The translations under genes and the position numbers were made by a program. A stretch of DNA of 64,000 nucleotides, from positions 1 to 64,000 of the forward strand of contig DAHVAJ010000002.1 in the NCBI GenBank assembly GCA_027314705.1. Reading direction: 5' to 3'. The stretch's first letter is position 1, and each line of letters begins with the position of its first letter. Below the pieces are notes generated by a model. It saw only the letters and a program-made list of their open reading frames with translations. It was not told where the DNA came from and searched no databases. The DNA is from Acidimicrobiaceae bacterium (GTDB lineage Bacteria > Actinomycetota > Acidimicrobiia > Acidimicrobiales > RAAP-2). Of the stretch, positions 17,562 through 26,276 are shown in pieces.

Positions 17562-18283
17562 GCGCCGAGCACTCGGACCGCACGCCGCGCCAGGGCACGG
17601 CCCGCAACGTGGCGCGCGCCGTCAAGCACCGCGAGCGGATCGCCGTCGAGGGTGGCACCGCCCTGACCCTCCTCGTCCTGGCCTGCCACGCCGAGGACAC
17701 CACCGGTGTCGACCTGGCCTCGGGTGCGCTCGTGCGGGTCCGCGTGGCCTGGCCGGAGGAGCACGCCCCCGACCTCGCCCCCTTCGACGTGGTCGAGACC
17801 CAACTGGCCGAGGAGCCCGAGCGTGACGATCTGGCCCAGCCCGAGGCGGTCACCGCCACCGGTCTGCCCCGGCACCTCGGCACCCTCCACGGCCGCCGGG
17901 TCCGGAGCCTCCTGGCCCGGCTGGCCGCGCCCGTCGAGGAACACGTGCTCGGGTTCCCCGGGGCCTCGGCCCCCTACTGGGAGTTCCGGGGCTTCCGGCC
18001 GTCGCTGGCCCTGCTCGTCCCCACCAAGGGACCGGTGCTGTTCCGCCGCACCGGCGACCGGACGGCCTGGGTCCGCTTCGGGTGGGGGCGCAGTGACAAC
18101 TGGCTCCCGGTCGAGGACCCCCGCACCGAGCGGGCGCTCGACGTGGCCCGGCGCGACCGGCTCCAGGGCAAGGATCTCTCCTCCGCCCTCGGCTCCAAGC
18201 CGTACTACCTCGTGGCCGCCGTCAGCTCACCCCGGGACGGCCACTGCTACAAGACCGTCCGCGGCTTCCTCCCCCGCAGCTGA
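17558..18283 (+). CDS. Conserved hypothetical protein
   Basis: This 241-residue soluble protein has no recognised domain. The N-terminus is basic ([15 protein letters not shown]). Features include [16 protein letters not shown], an acidic middle with [40 protein letters not shown] and a C-terminal part with [22 protein letters not shown]. The GTG overlaps the stop of the DUF255 gene as GTGA, so they are probably translated together. Nothing in the sequence fixes a function. Confidence 0.65.
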   Translation: MSAEHSDRTPRQGTARNVARAVKHRERIAVEGGTALTLLVLACHAEDTTGVDLASGALVRVRVAWPEEHAPDLAPFDVVETQLAEEPERDDLAQPEAVTATGLPRHLGTLHGRRVRSLLARLAAPVEEHVLGFPGASAPYWEFRGFRPSLALLVPTKGPVLFRRTGDRTAWVRFGWGRSDNWLPVEDPRTERALDVARRDRLQGKDLSSALGSKPYYLVAAVSSPRDGHCYKTVRGFLPRS

Positions 18284-18326
18284 CCGGGGTGCCCGCCTCG
18301 CCTGCCGGGGCCTTCGGTCGAGCGCC

Positions 18327-18332
18327 TAGGGT
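18327..18332 (+). promoter_or_regulatory. -10 element for the phosphodiesterase gene
   Basis: TAGGGT ends 8 bases before the ATG at 18341. Confidence 0.4.
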
Positions 18333-18340
18333 CGGGGTCG

Positions 18341-19486
18341 ATGCCCGAGGCCGAGACCCCCGCTGATCCCCTGCTTCCCGAGTACGGCGGGGCGTGCATC
18401 ACGAACGTGGTCCCCGGACTGTTCGCGGCCCTGGCCGGCGGTGCCGCCCCCGACTGGCTGCCCGGACCGGTGACCGGCGCCCGCCAGGTCGTCCTGCTCG
18501 TCCTCGACGGTCTCGGCTGGGGCCAGCTCACCGCCCGGCCACGGCTCGCCCCCACCCTGGCCGCGGCCGCCGGTGCCGGGCGGCCCATCACCTCGGTGGC
18601 CCCGACCACCACCGCCACCGCGCTGACGTCCATCACCACCGGCCGGCCGCCGGCCGACCACGGGCTCCTCGGCTACCGCCTGGCCGCCGGAGAGGAGATC
18701 CTGAACGTCCTGCGCTGGACGCTCGGGAGCCGCACCGGCGGCGACGCCCGGGGCCGTATGCCGGCCGGCGACGTCCAGCGCCTCCCCCCCTTCCCGGACG
18801 CACCGGCACCGGTCCCGGTGGTGTCCCGGGTCGACTTCGCCGGGACCGGCTTCACCGCCGCCCACCTCGGGTCCGCCCCGCTCCACGGGTACCGGGTGCT
18901 CTCGTCGCTCCCGGTCGAGGCCGGCGCGCTCCTCGACGCCGGCGCCCCCTTCGTCTACGCCTACTACGACGGCATCGACAAGGTCGCCCACGGGAACGGC
19001 CTCGGCGCCCACTACGACGCCGAGCTCCGCGACGTCGACCGCATGGTGGCCGAGCTGGCCGACCGCCTGCCCGGCGGGGCCGTCCTCGTGGTCACGGCCG
19101 ACCACGGACAGATCGACGTCGGCCCCTGGGTCGAGCTCCTCGGGCGCGACGTCATGGCCATGGTCCACGGCTTCTCGGGGGAGGGCCGCTTCCGCTGGGT
19201 CCACGCCCGGGCGGGGGCGACCGACGACCTGTTCGACGCCCTGGTCGAACGGTACGGGGCGACGACCTGGGTCCGGCGGCGGGACGAACTGGTGGCCGAC
19301 GGATGGTTCGGCGGGCCCCTCGCACCGGGCCTCGAGCAGCGCCTCGGGGACGTGGCCCTCGTCCCCCACGCGCCACTGGCCTTCGCCGACCCGGCCGACA
19401 CCGGGGAGAACCGGTTGGCCAGCCGGCACGGATCCCTGACCGCCGACGAGCTGCTGGTGCCGCTGGTGGCACTGGGAGGAGGCTGA
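18341..19486 (+). CDS. Alkaline phosphatase superfamily phosphodiesterase
   Basis: This 381-residue protein matches type I phosphodiesterase/nucleotide pyrophosphatases. VLLVLDGLGWG near 50 carries the first metal Asp. APTTTATALTSITTGR holds the nucleophile Thr. YDGIDKVAHGNG gives further Asp/His ligands and VTADHGQIDVG the Asp-His pair. A late segment with RHGSLTADELLVPLV ends the fold. The family cleaves phosphodiesters or pyrophosphates with two zinc ions. No signal peptide is visible, so it is likely cytoplasmic; the substrate is unknown. The bpa gene starts 2 bases after its stop. Confidence 0.88.
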   Translation: MPEAETPADPLLPEYGGACITNVVPGLFAALAGGAAPDWLPGPVTGARQVVLLVLDGLGWGQLTARPRLAPTLAAAAGAGRPITSVAPTTTATALTSITTGRPPADHGLLGYRLAAGEEILNVLRWTLGSRTGGDARGRMPAGDVQRLPPFPDAPAPVPVVSRVDFAGTGFTAAHLGSAPLHGYRVLSSLPVEAGALLDAGAPFVYAYYDGIDKVAHGNGLGAHYDAELRDVDRMVAELADRLPGGAVLVVTADHGQIDVGPWVELLGRDVMAMVHGFSGEGRFRWVHARAGATDDLFDALVERYGATTWVRRRDELVADGWFGGPLAPGLEQRLGDVALVPHAPLAFADPADTGENRLASRHGSLTADELLVPLVALGGG

Positions 19487-19488
19487 CC

Positions 19489-20034
19489 GTGACCGACGAC
19501 ACCACCGCCGGGGGCACCCCGCTGCCCACCGGGGCCGGCGTCCCGCTCCGCCCCGAGGTGATCGACCAGCCGTCCGGCCCCGACGGTCGCGCCCCGGGTG
19601 CCGCCGAAGGGGGAGCGCCCGCCGAGGAGCAGGCCGAGTCCATCGAGCAGCCGGCCAAGCTGCTCCGCATCGGTTCGATGGTCAAGCAGCTCCTCGACGA
19701 GGTGCGTCAGGCGCCGCTCGACGAGGCCAGCCGGGGCCGTCTCCGGGAGATCTACGAGCAGTCGGTGCGCGAGCTGGCCGACGGGCTCTCGCCCGACCTG
19801 GCCGCCGAACTCGACCGGGTCTCGATTCCCTTCGAGACCGACACCCCCTCCGACGCCGAGCTGCGGGTGGCCCACGCCCAGCTGGTGGGCTGGCTCGAGG
19901 GGCTCTTCCATGGCATCCAGGCCACCCTGGTGGCCCAGCAGGTGGCGGCCAGAGCACAGCTGGACGAGATGCGCCAGCGCTCCCTGTCGAGCGGCGACGA
20001 GCCCGGCCCGGCCCGGCCCGGCACCTATCTCTGA
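19489..20034 (+). CDS. bpa: Bacterial proteasome activator Bpa
   Basis: This 181-residue protein matches Bpa (Rv3780 of M. tuberculosis, formerly DUF2587), an ATP-independent ring activator of the 20S proteasome. The conserved four-helix core runs from about 50 to 160: EQPAKLLRIGSMVKQLLDEV, APLDEASRGRLREIYEQSVR, ELADGLSP and HAQLVGWLEGLFHGIQ. The N-terminal 45 residues are Pro/Gly-rich and probably disordered. The C-terminus ends Gly-Thr-Tyr-Leu; from memory the mycobacterial docking tail is Gly-Gln-Tyr-Leu. GGGAGGAGG precedes the GTG. Proteasome genes themselves are not in the window. Confidence 0.95.
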   Translation: MTDDTTAGGTPLPTGAGVPLRPEVIDQPSGPDGRAPGAAEGGAPAEEQAESIEQPAKLLRIGSMVKQLLDEVRQAPLDEASRGRLREIYEQSVRELADGLSPDLAAELDRVSIPFETDTPSDAELRVAHAQLVGWLEGLFHGIQATLVAQQVAARAQLDEMRQRSLSSGDEPGPARPGTYL

Positions 20035-20097
20035 CCGCCGTCGCACCCCGTCGCGGCCGGTCCGGTCGCGCTACGGTGGGAATGACACCGCTGTAAC

Positions 20098-20117
20098 TCG
20101 TCCACAGCCTGTGGAAA
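20098..20117. promoter_or_regulatory. Paired DnaA-box-like sites upstream of dnaE
   Basis: TCCACAG-C-CTGTGGA (20101-20115) is a perfect inverted repeat. Each arm extends into a DnaA-box-like nonamer: TCGTCCACA at 20098-20106 and, on the other strand, TTTCCACAG at 20109-20117. It lies 39 bases before the dnaE start. DnaA binding is inference. Confidence 0.35.
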
Positions 20118-20155
20118 CCAGGCCCGGGCGGACCCACCGAGGAAGGCGCCGGTTC

Positions 20156-23100
20156 GTGGCACCACGGTCGTTCACACATCTGCACACCCACACCGAGTTC
20201 TCCATGCTCGACGGGGCGGCGCGGATCGACGACCTGGTGGAGGCGGCCGTGGCCGACGGCCAGCCGGCCCTCGGCATCACCGACCACGGCAACATGTACG
20301 GGGTCCTCGACTTCTACGCGGCCTGCCGCAAGGCCGGCATCAACCCCGTCATCGGCACCGAGGCCTACATGGCCGCCGAGTCCCGCCACGAGCGGCCGGT
20401 GCGCCGGGGCCGGGTCGACGACACCGGCGGGGACGTGGCCGGCGGGGAGAAGCTCTACTACCACCTGACCCTGCTGGCCGAGAACGACCAGGGCTACCGC
20501 AACCTGCTCAAGCTGTCCTCGGCCGCCTACCTCGAGGGCTACTACTACAAGCCCCGGCTCGACTGGGAGCTGCTCGAGCGGCATGCCGCCGGCCTCATCG
20601 CCACCACCGGGTGCCTCGGCGGGGTGGTCCTGCAGGCCCTCCTGGCCGACGACCAGGTCAGGGCCGAGGCGCTCGCCGCCCGGCTCCAGGACATCTTCGG
20701 GCGCGACAACCTCTTCGTCGAGCTCCAGGACCACGGCCTGCCCGAGCAGCACAAGACCAACCCGGCCCTGGTCGAGCTGGCCCGCCGCATCGGCGCCCCG
20801 CTGGTCGCCACCAACGACAGCCACTACACCCACCGGGCCGACCACGTGGCCCACGACGCCCTCCTCTGCGTCCAGACCGGTGCCCTCATCGCCGACCCCA
20901 ACCGCTTCAAGTTCGAGGGCGAGGAGCACTACCTCAAATCGGCGGCCGAGATGCGCCACCTCTTCGCCGAGCTGCCCGAGGCGTGCGACAACACCCTGCT
21001 CATCGCCGAGCGGGCCCACGTCGAGATCGACTTCGGCCGGCCCAGCCTGCCCCGCTTCCCGGTGCCCGAGGGGTTCGGAGGAGACACCTACGAGGTGCGG
21101 GCCGCGGCCTACCTCCGCCACCTGAGCGTGGAGGGGGCGAAGGAGCGCTACGGCGCCCCCGTCCCCGCCGACGTCATGGCCCGGCTCGACTACGAGCTCG
21201 GGGTCATCGCCGACATGGGCTTCGCCGCCTACTTCCTCGTGGTGTGGGACCTCATCCGCTTCGCCCGGGCCCAGGGCATCCGGGTCGGCCCCGGGCGGGG
21301 TTCGGCCGCCGGGTGCTGCGTGGCCTACTGCCTCCGCATCGTCGACCTCGATCCCATCCGCTACGACCTCCTCTTCGAGCGCTTCCTCAACCCCGGGCGG
21401 GTCCAGATGCCCGACATCGACATGGATTTCGACGAGCGCTACCGGGGCGAGATGATCCGCTACGCGGCCGAGCGCTACGGCTCCGACCACGTCGCCCAGA
21501 TCGTGACGTTCTCGACCATCAAGGCGCGGGCCGCGGTGCGTGACGCGGCGCGGGTGCTCGGCCTCCCCTACGTCGTCGGGGACAAGATCGCCAAGGCCAT
21601 GCCGCCCCTGCTCATGGGGCGCGACACGCCGCTGGCCGCCTGCCTCGAACGGACCGAGGGCCACGAGGACGGATTCGCGGCGGCCGGAGAGCTCCGGACC
21701 ATGTACGACACCGACCCCGAGGCCAGACAGGTCATCGACGTGGCCAAGGGCCTCGAAGGCCTCCGCCGCCAGGACGGCATCCACGCCGCCGCCGTGGTCA
21801 TCACCGACCAGCCCCTCACCGAATACGTCCCCGTCCAGCGCAAACCGGACGGGGCCAACCCCGAGGACGCCCCCATCGTCACCCAGTACGAGATGCACGG
21901 GGTCGAGGACCTCGGCCTGCTCAAGATGGACTTCCTCGGTCTGCGCAACCTCTCGGTCATCGAGCGGGCCCTCGACCTCGTCGCGGTGGCCACCGGGGAC
22001 CGGCCCGACATCGACCGCATCCCGCTCGACGACCAGCCGACCTTCGACCTGCTGCGGCGCGGGGACTCGATGGGCGTCTTCCAGCTCGAGGGCGGCCCGA
22101 TGCGGTCCCTCATGCGGTCTCTGGCCCCCACCACCTTCGACGACGTCGCCGCCCTGGTCGCCCTGTACCGGCCGGGGCCGATGGCGGCCAACATGCACCG
22201 CGACTACGCCGACCGCAAGAACGGCCGGAAGCCGGTCACCTACCTCCACCCCGACCTGGAGGAGATCCTCTCGGACACCTACGGCCTCATGATCTACCAG
22301 GAGTCGGTGATGCGGGTGGCCCAGAGGTTCGCCGGCTACAGCCTGGCCGAGGCCGACAACCTGCGGAAGGCGTGCGGCAAGAAGATCCGCTCGCTCATCC
22401 AGGCCGAGCGCGAGCAGTTCGTGGCCGGGTGCGTCGCACAGGGCTACGACGAGGAGGTCGGCACCGCCCTCTTCGACATCATCGAACCCTTCGCCGACTA
22501 CGCCTTCAACAAGTCCCACTCCTACGGGTACGGCTTCATCGCCTACCAGACCGCCTGGCTGAAGGCCAACCACCCGGTCGAGTACCTGGCCAGCCTGCTC
22601 ACCTCGGTCAAGGACAACAAGGACAAGACGGCCGTGTACCTGGCCGAGTGCCGGGCGAGTGGCATCGAGGTCCTCGTGCCCGACATCAACCGGTCGCTGG
22701 CGGAGTTCACCCCGGACCACCACGGCGACGGCACCGGCGGGCGGCGGAGTGCCATCACCTTCGGCCTCGCCGCCGTGCGCAACGTGGGTGAGGGCCTCGT
22801 CGCCCTCATCGTGGCCGAGCGCGAGGCGCAGGGGCCGTTCGCCGACTTCTACGACTTCTGCCAGCGGGTCGACCCGCAGGTACTCAACAAGCGGACCATC
22901 GAATCGCTCATCAAGGCCGGGGCGTTCGACTCCCTCGGCCACCCCCGCCAGGGCCTCGGCCTGGCCTTCGAGGAGATCGTCGACCGCACCCTCGAGCGGC
23001 GGCGCGAGCACGACGCCGGGGTGCTCTCGCTCTTCGCCACCCTGGAGGAGCCGACGGCGGGCCAGGCCTCGGGCTTCGCCGACACCCGGGTGCCCATCCC

Positions 23101-23749
23101 CGACACGGAGTTCGACAAGTCGCTCCGCCTGGCCTTCGAGAAGGAGATGCTCGGCCTCTACGTCAGCGACCACCCGCTGATGGGCCTCGAGGGCTCCCTG
23201 GCCCGGCTCACCGACGGCACGCTGGCCGAGTTGCGCGACCTCGACCCCGAGGCCGGGGGCCTCGGCGAGGGCCAGGCCCGCCTGGTGGGCGGGGTGGTCA
23301 CCGAGCTCACCAAGCGCTACACGAAGAAGGGCGACCTGATGGCCACCTTCGTCCTCGAGGACCTCAACGCCTCGCTCGAGGCCTTCGTCTTCCCGAAGGC
23401 CATGGCCGAGTACGGGGCCCTGCTCGAGCCGGACGTCGTCGTGGTGGTGAAGGCCCGTCTGGACCTGCGGGACGACCGGCTCAAGCTCGTGGTCATGGAG
23501 GTCCAGCGCCCCCAACTGGTGACCGACGGCGTTCGCGACCTGCGCATCTCCCTCCCGCTCCACACCCTCACCGACCGCACGGTCGACGACCTCCGGCGGC
23601 TGCTCTCCGAGCACCCCGGTCCCTCCCCGGTCTTCCTCCACGTGGGCGACAAAGTCCTGCGGCTGCCCCCGGAGTTCAACGTGGAAAGCGACCGGGGACT
23701 CATGGGCGAACTGCGCGTCCTGCTCGGGCCCCACGCCATCCAGGGCTGA
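20156..23749 (+). CDS. dnaE: DNA polymerase III alpha subunit (DnaE1)
   Basis: This 1197-residue replicative polymerase opens with a PHP domain (HLHTHTEFSMLDGA, GITDHGNMYG). The catalytic palm follows, with GPGRGSAAGCCVAYCL and the Asp triad region MPDIDMDFDERYRGE near 420-435. VFQLEGGPMRSLMR and KKIRSLIQAER lead to the beta-binding and HhH region. LVGGVVTELTKRYTKKGDLMA begins the OB fold. Length fits actinobacterial DnaE1. No intein is present. A GAGGAAGG ribosome site lies about 9 bases before the GTG start. Confidence 0.97.
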   Translation: MAPRSFTHLHTHTEFSMLDGAARIDDLVEAAVADGQPALGITDHGNMYGVLDFYAACRKAGINPVIGTEAYMAAESRHERPVRRGRVDDTGGDVAGGEKLYYHLTLLAENDQGYRNLLKLSSAAYLEGYYYKPRLDWELLERHAAGLIATTGCLGGVVLQALLADDQVRAEALAARLQDIFGRDNLFVELQDHGLPEQHKTNPALVELARRIGAPLVATNDSHYTHRADHVAHDALLCVQTGALIADPNRFKFEGEEHYLKSAAEMRHLFAELPEACDNTLLIAERAHVEIDFGRPSLPRFPVPEGFGGDTYEVRAAAYLRHLSVEGAKERYGAPVPADVMARLDYELGVIADMGFAAYFLVVWDLIRFARAQGIRVGPGRGSAAGCCVAYCLRIVDLDPIRYDLLFERFLNPGRVQMPDIDMDFDERYRGEMIRYAAERYGSDHVAQIVTFSTIKARAAVRDAARVLGLPYVVGDKIAKAMPPLLMGRDTPLAACLERTEGHEDGFAAAGELRTMYDTDPEARQVIDVAKGLEGLRRQDGIHAAAVVITDQPLTEYVPVQRKPDGANPEDAPIVTQYEMHGVEDLGLLKMDFLGLRNLSVIERALDLVAVATGDRPDIDRIPLDDQPTFDLLRRGDSMGVFQLEGGPMRSLMRSLAPTTFDDVAALVALYRPGPMAANMHRDYADRKNGRKPVTYLHPDLEEILSDTYGLMIYQESVMRVAQRFAGYSLAEADNLRKACGKKIRSLIQAEREQFVAGCVAQGYDEEVGTALFDIIEPFADYAFNKSHSYGYGFIAYQTAWLKANHPVEYLASLLTSVKDNKDKTAVYLAECRASGIEVLVPDINRSLAEFTPDHHGDGTGGRRSAITFGLAAVRNVGEGLVALIVAEREAQGPFADFYDFCQRVDPQVLNKRTIESLIKAGAFDSLGHPRQGLGLAFEEIVDRTLERRREHDAGVLSLFATLEEPTAGQASGFADTRVPIPDTEFDKSLRLAFEKEMLGLYVSDHPLMGLEGSLARLTDGTLAELRDLDPEAGGLGEGQARLVGGVVTELTKRYTKKGDLMATFVLEDLNASLEAFVFPKAMAEYGALLEPDVVVVVKARLDLRDDRLKLVVMEVQRPQLVTDGVRDLRISLPLHTLTDRTVDDLRRLLSEHPGPSPVFLHVGDKVLRLPPEFNVESDRGLMGELRVLLGPHAIQG

Positions 23750-23783
23750 CGCCGGTCCGGGCACGTTTGGGCCCGGATACGAC

Positions 23784-23822
23784 AGGGGCCGCCAAATCCC
23801 GTAAAATCAAGGGACGGCCCCT
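23784..23822 (+). terminator. Stem-loop downstream of dnaE
   Basis: AGGGGCCG (23784-23791) pairs perfectly with CGGCCCCT (23815-23822) across a 23-base, AT-richer loop, 35 bases after the dnaE stop. There is no T tract, so it could instead be a leader structure for the gene at 23939. Confidence 0.35.
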
Positions 23823-23938
23823 GGCGTGGATGCTCAGTGGACGGTCCCGCCCCGTGCGTGGCGGTCCCGGGGGAGGTGCACGGCAGCCCCGGGCCGGCGG
23901 CTTCGACCGCAGCGAGATGGAGGAGTACGGAACGCCCT

Positions 23939-24613
23939 ATGTCCATCCAGGTGGAGACCAAGGACTGCACGTCCATCAGCGACGCCGAGCTGGCCGAGAT
24001 GGCCGATCTCGGGGCCGACCGGGAGCCCGGCTTCGACATCGGCTACCTCTCGAAACAGCGGGAGGAGTGGGTGCTCGTGACCCGGGCCCGGGAGGGCGCG
24101 AGGCTGCGGGGCTACTCCTTCTCCACCCTCGAACGCATCGGCGGTACCCCGTCCCTGCTCATCGGCCTGGCCGCCATCGACCGCACCTCCCGGTGCGACA
24201 CCGTGCTGCGGGCCATGATGGGCGACAAGTACCGGCGGGCCCTGCTGGCCTTCCCCGACGAGGACGTCCTGGTCGGCACCCGCCTGCTCGGCCCCGACGG
24301 CTTCCAGGCCTTCACCGGCCTGACCGACGTGGTGCCGACCCCCGCCCAGAGGGCCACTGGGGAGGAGCGGGCGTGGGGTCGCCGCCTGGCCAAGCGCTTC
24401 GGGGCCGACGGACGCATCGATGACCGCACCTTCGTGGTCAACGGCGACGGGACCGACGCCGGTGGACTCGACTTCGCCAGCCACAAGAACGACCCGGCGC
24501 CCGAGCTCCTGGCCTTCTTCGACCAGGTCGACGTGACCGGCGGCTGTCGCCTGGTGGCCTTCGGGTGGGCCATGGCCGAGGACCTCGCCGCCGGCAAGCT
24601 CGGGGGCCGCTGA
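23939..24613 (+). CDS. Hypothetical protein
   Basis: This 224-residue soluble protein is not recognised. Features include an N-terminal SISDAELAEMADLGADREPG helix, GYLSKQREEWVLVTRAREGA with possible beta strands, GYSFSTLERIGGTPSLLIGL, a Cys in DRTSRCDTVLRAMMGDKYRR, and a charged C-terminal part ending near CRLVAFGWAMAEDL. The alternating strands and a central TPSLLIGL segment would suit a GNAT-like fold, but I see no acetyl-CoA signature. A GGAGGAG ribosome site lies upstream of the ATG. Confidence 0.7.
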   Translation: MSIQVETKDCTSISDAELAEMADLGADREPGFDIGYLSKQREEWVLVTRAREGARLRGYSFSTLERIGGTPSLLIGLAAIDRTSRCDTVLRAMMGDKYRRALLAFPDEDVLVGTRLLGPDGFQAFTGLTDVVPTPAQRATGEERAWGRRLAKRFGADGRIDDRTFVVNGDGTDAGGLDFASHKNDPAPELLAFFDQVDVTGGCRLVAFGWAMAEDLAAGKLGGR

Positions 24614-24659
24614 GCCGGTCCGTCCCCGGCCGTCCGGGTCCCCCGCAGGGCCCAGGCAG

Positions 24660-24665
24660 TAGCCT
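24660..24665 (+). promoter_or_regulatory. -10 element for the leaderless Rrf2 gene
   Basis: TAGCCT ends 6 bases before the GTG at 24672. Confidence 0.5.
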
Positions 24666-24671
24666 GGCCCC

Positions 24672-25121
24672 GTGAAGGTATCGACCCGCGGCGACTACGC
24701 GAGCCGGGCCCTGCTGTCGCTGGCCCTGCACGCCGAGACCGAGGGTCCCACCGCGGTCCGGGACATCGCCGAGCGCACCGGCCTGCCCCAGCCCTACCTC
24801 GAGCAGATCCTCCTCGCCCTGAAGGGCGCCGGCCTGGTGCGCTCCAAGCGGGGGGTCGGGGGCGGCTACATCCTGGCCCGCTCGCCCGAGGCGATCACGC
24901 TCTCCCAGATCGTCTCGGCCGTCGACGGGCCCATCGTGGCCGGCGACTTCGGTCTCCCCCACGAGAACGGGGCCTGCGACCACGAGGGCCAGTGCGTGCT
25001 GCTGAGCGTGTGGGCCGACGTGGGCGAGCACATGCGCCAGCATCTCGACTCGTTCACCCTGGCCGACATGGTGACCCGGGCCCGGGGACGCGCCCCGGCC
25101 ATCGGCCAGAGCGCGGTCTGA
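24672..25121 (+). CDS. Rrf2 family transcriptional regulator
   Basis: This 149-residue winged-helix regulator matches Rrf2/IscR proteins. MKVSTRGDYASRALLSLAL, the recognition helix region AERTGLPQPYLEQILLALKGAGLV and the wing SKRGVGGGYILAR are diagnostic. In IscR three Cys bind a 2Fe-2S cluster. Here only two are seen, at about 102 and 108 in GACDHEGQC, and the third position is Trp, so cluster binding would need other ligands or may be absent. No isc/suf genes are adjacent. Its targets are unknown. Confidence 0.9.
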   Translation: MKVSTRGDYASRALLSLALHAETEGPTAVRDIAERTGLPQPYLEQILLALKGAGLVRSKRGVGGGYILARSPEAITLSQIVSAVDGPIVAGDFGLPHENGACDHEGQCVLLSVWADVGEHMRQHLDSFTLADMVTRARGRAPAIGQSAV

Positions 25122-25148
25122 GCCCCCGGAACCCGACCGCGACGACGC

Positions 25149-26267
25149 ATGGACGCCGCCCGGACCACCACCCTCCTGGCCGGCACGGCCCTCCTGGCGG
25201 CCAACGCCTACAACGTCGTCACCGTCCTCATCGTGCCCCGATCGGCCCGGGGCCTCGCCATCTTCCCCATGCGCGCCGTGCGGGCCACCTTCCGGTGGGT
25301 CGCCCGCCTGGCCCGGACCTACCCGGCCCAGGACCGCGTGCTGGCCCTGAGCGAGCCGGTGGCCCTGGTCGTCCTGCTCGCCGGCTGGCTGGTCGTCACC
25401 CTGGTCGGGTTCACGCTGGTCGACTGGGGCCTCAACCACTCGACCTTCGCCCAGGCCTTCGCCGAGGCCGGCTCGTCGATCTTCACCCTCGGCTTCGCCC
25501 TCAGCCACACCGCGGGCTCGCGGGCCGTCGACTTCCTGGCCGCGGCCTCCGGCCTGGTGCTCGTCGCCCTCCAGATCGCCTACCTGCCCACCCTCTACGC
25601 CGCCTACAACCGCCGGGAGACGCTGGTGACGCTGCTCGAGGCCCGGGCCGGCCGGCCGGCGTGGGGGCCCGAGCTCCTCGTCCGCCACCAGTTGGTGGGG
25701 CTGATCGACAACCTGGCCACCCTGTTCGCCGAGTGGGAGCGGTGGGCGGCCGACGTGGCCGAGAGCCACACCAGCTACCCCTCCCTCCTCTACCTGCGCT
25801 CTCCCCGGCGCGAGAACTCCTGGCTGGTGAGCCTCCTCGCGGCCATGGACGCCGCCGCCCTGGCCCTCGCCGTCGACCCGACGAGTGCCCCGACCGAGGC
25901 CCGCATGTGCGTGCGCATGGGCTTCACCTGCCTCCGGGACATCGCCACGGCCACCCGCATGCCCTTCGACCCCGACCCCGACCCCGGCGACCCGGTGCGC
26001 CTGACCGAGGAGCAGTTCGCGGAGGGCCTCGGCCACCTGCGGTCGTCCGGCTACCGGATCACCCGGTCCCCCGAGGACGCCTGGGCCCACTTCCGGGGGT
26101 GGCGGGTCAACTACGAGTCGGTCGCCTACGCCCTGGCCTACGCCCTCGACGCACCGCCGGCGCCGTGGAGCGGCCCCCGCCGCCTCTTCCCGGCCGAGTC
26201 GCTGGCGCCGGCCCGACCCACCGACCGCCGGCCGGGGGCCGCCCCGGAGGCGGAGTCGGGGGCCTGA
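25149..26267 (+). CDS. Membrane protein, possibly channel-like
   Basis: This 372-residue protein has about three hydrophobic segments (roughly 7-30, 70-97 and 130-152) followed by a soluble C-terminal domain. Between the second and third lies FAEAGSSIFTLGFALSH, which resembles a potassium-channel pore helix and filter with TLGF in place of TVGYG. The C-terminal domain has ENSWLVSLLAAMDAAALALA, a Cys-containing RMCVRMGFTCLRDIA and a Pro/Ala tail. I do not know the function; the channel idea is based only on the pore-like loop. No ribosome site is obvious. Confidence 0.7.
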   Translation: MDAARTTTLLAGTALLAANAYNVVTVLIVPRSARGLAIFPMRAVRATFRWVARLARTYPAQDRVLALSEPVALVVLLAGWLVVTLVGFTLVDWGLNHSTFAQAFAEAGSSIFTLGFALSHTAGSRAVDFLAAASGLVLVALQIAYLPTLYAAYNRRETLVTLLEARAGRPAWGPELLVRHQLVGLIDNLATLFAEWERWAADVAESHTSYPSLLYLRSPRRENSWLVSLLAAMDAAALALAVDPTSAPTEARMCVRMGFTCLRDIATATRMPFDPDPDPGDPVRLTEEQFAEGLGHLRSSGYRITRSPEDAWAHFRGWRVNYESVAYALAYALDAPPAPWSGPRRLFPAESLAPARPTDRRPGAAPEAESGA

Positions 26268-26276
26268 ACGGCCGGG

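Noticed and set aside
19682-23764. A 1360-codon open frame on the minus strand across dnaE
   Set aside because: It is exactly antisense to dnaE, and its Val/Gly/Glu/Asp-rich low-complexity translation is what the complementary strand of GC-rich coding DNA gives. dnaE has all polymerase motifs.
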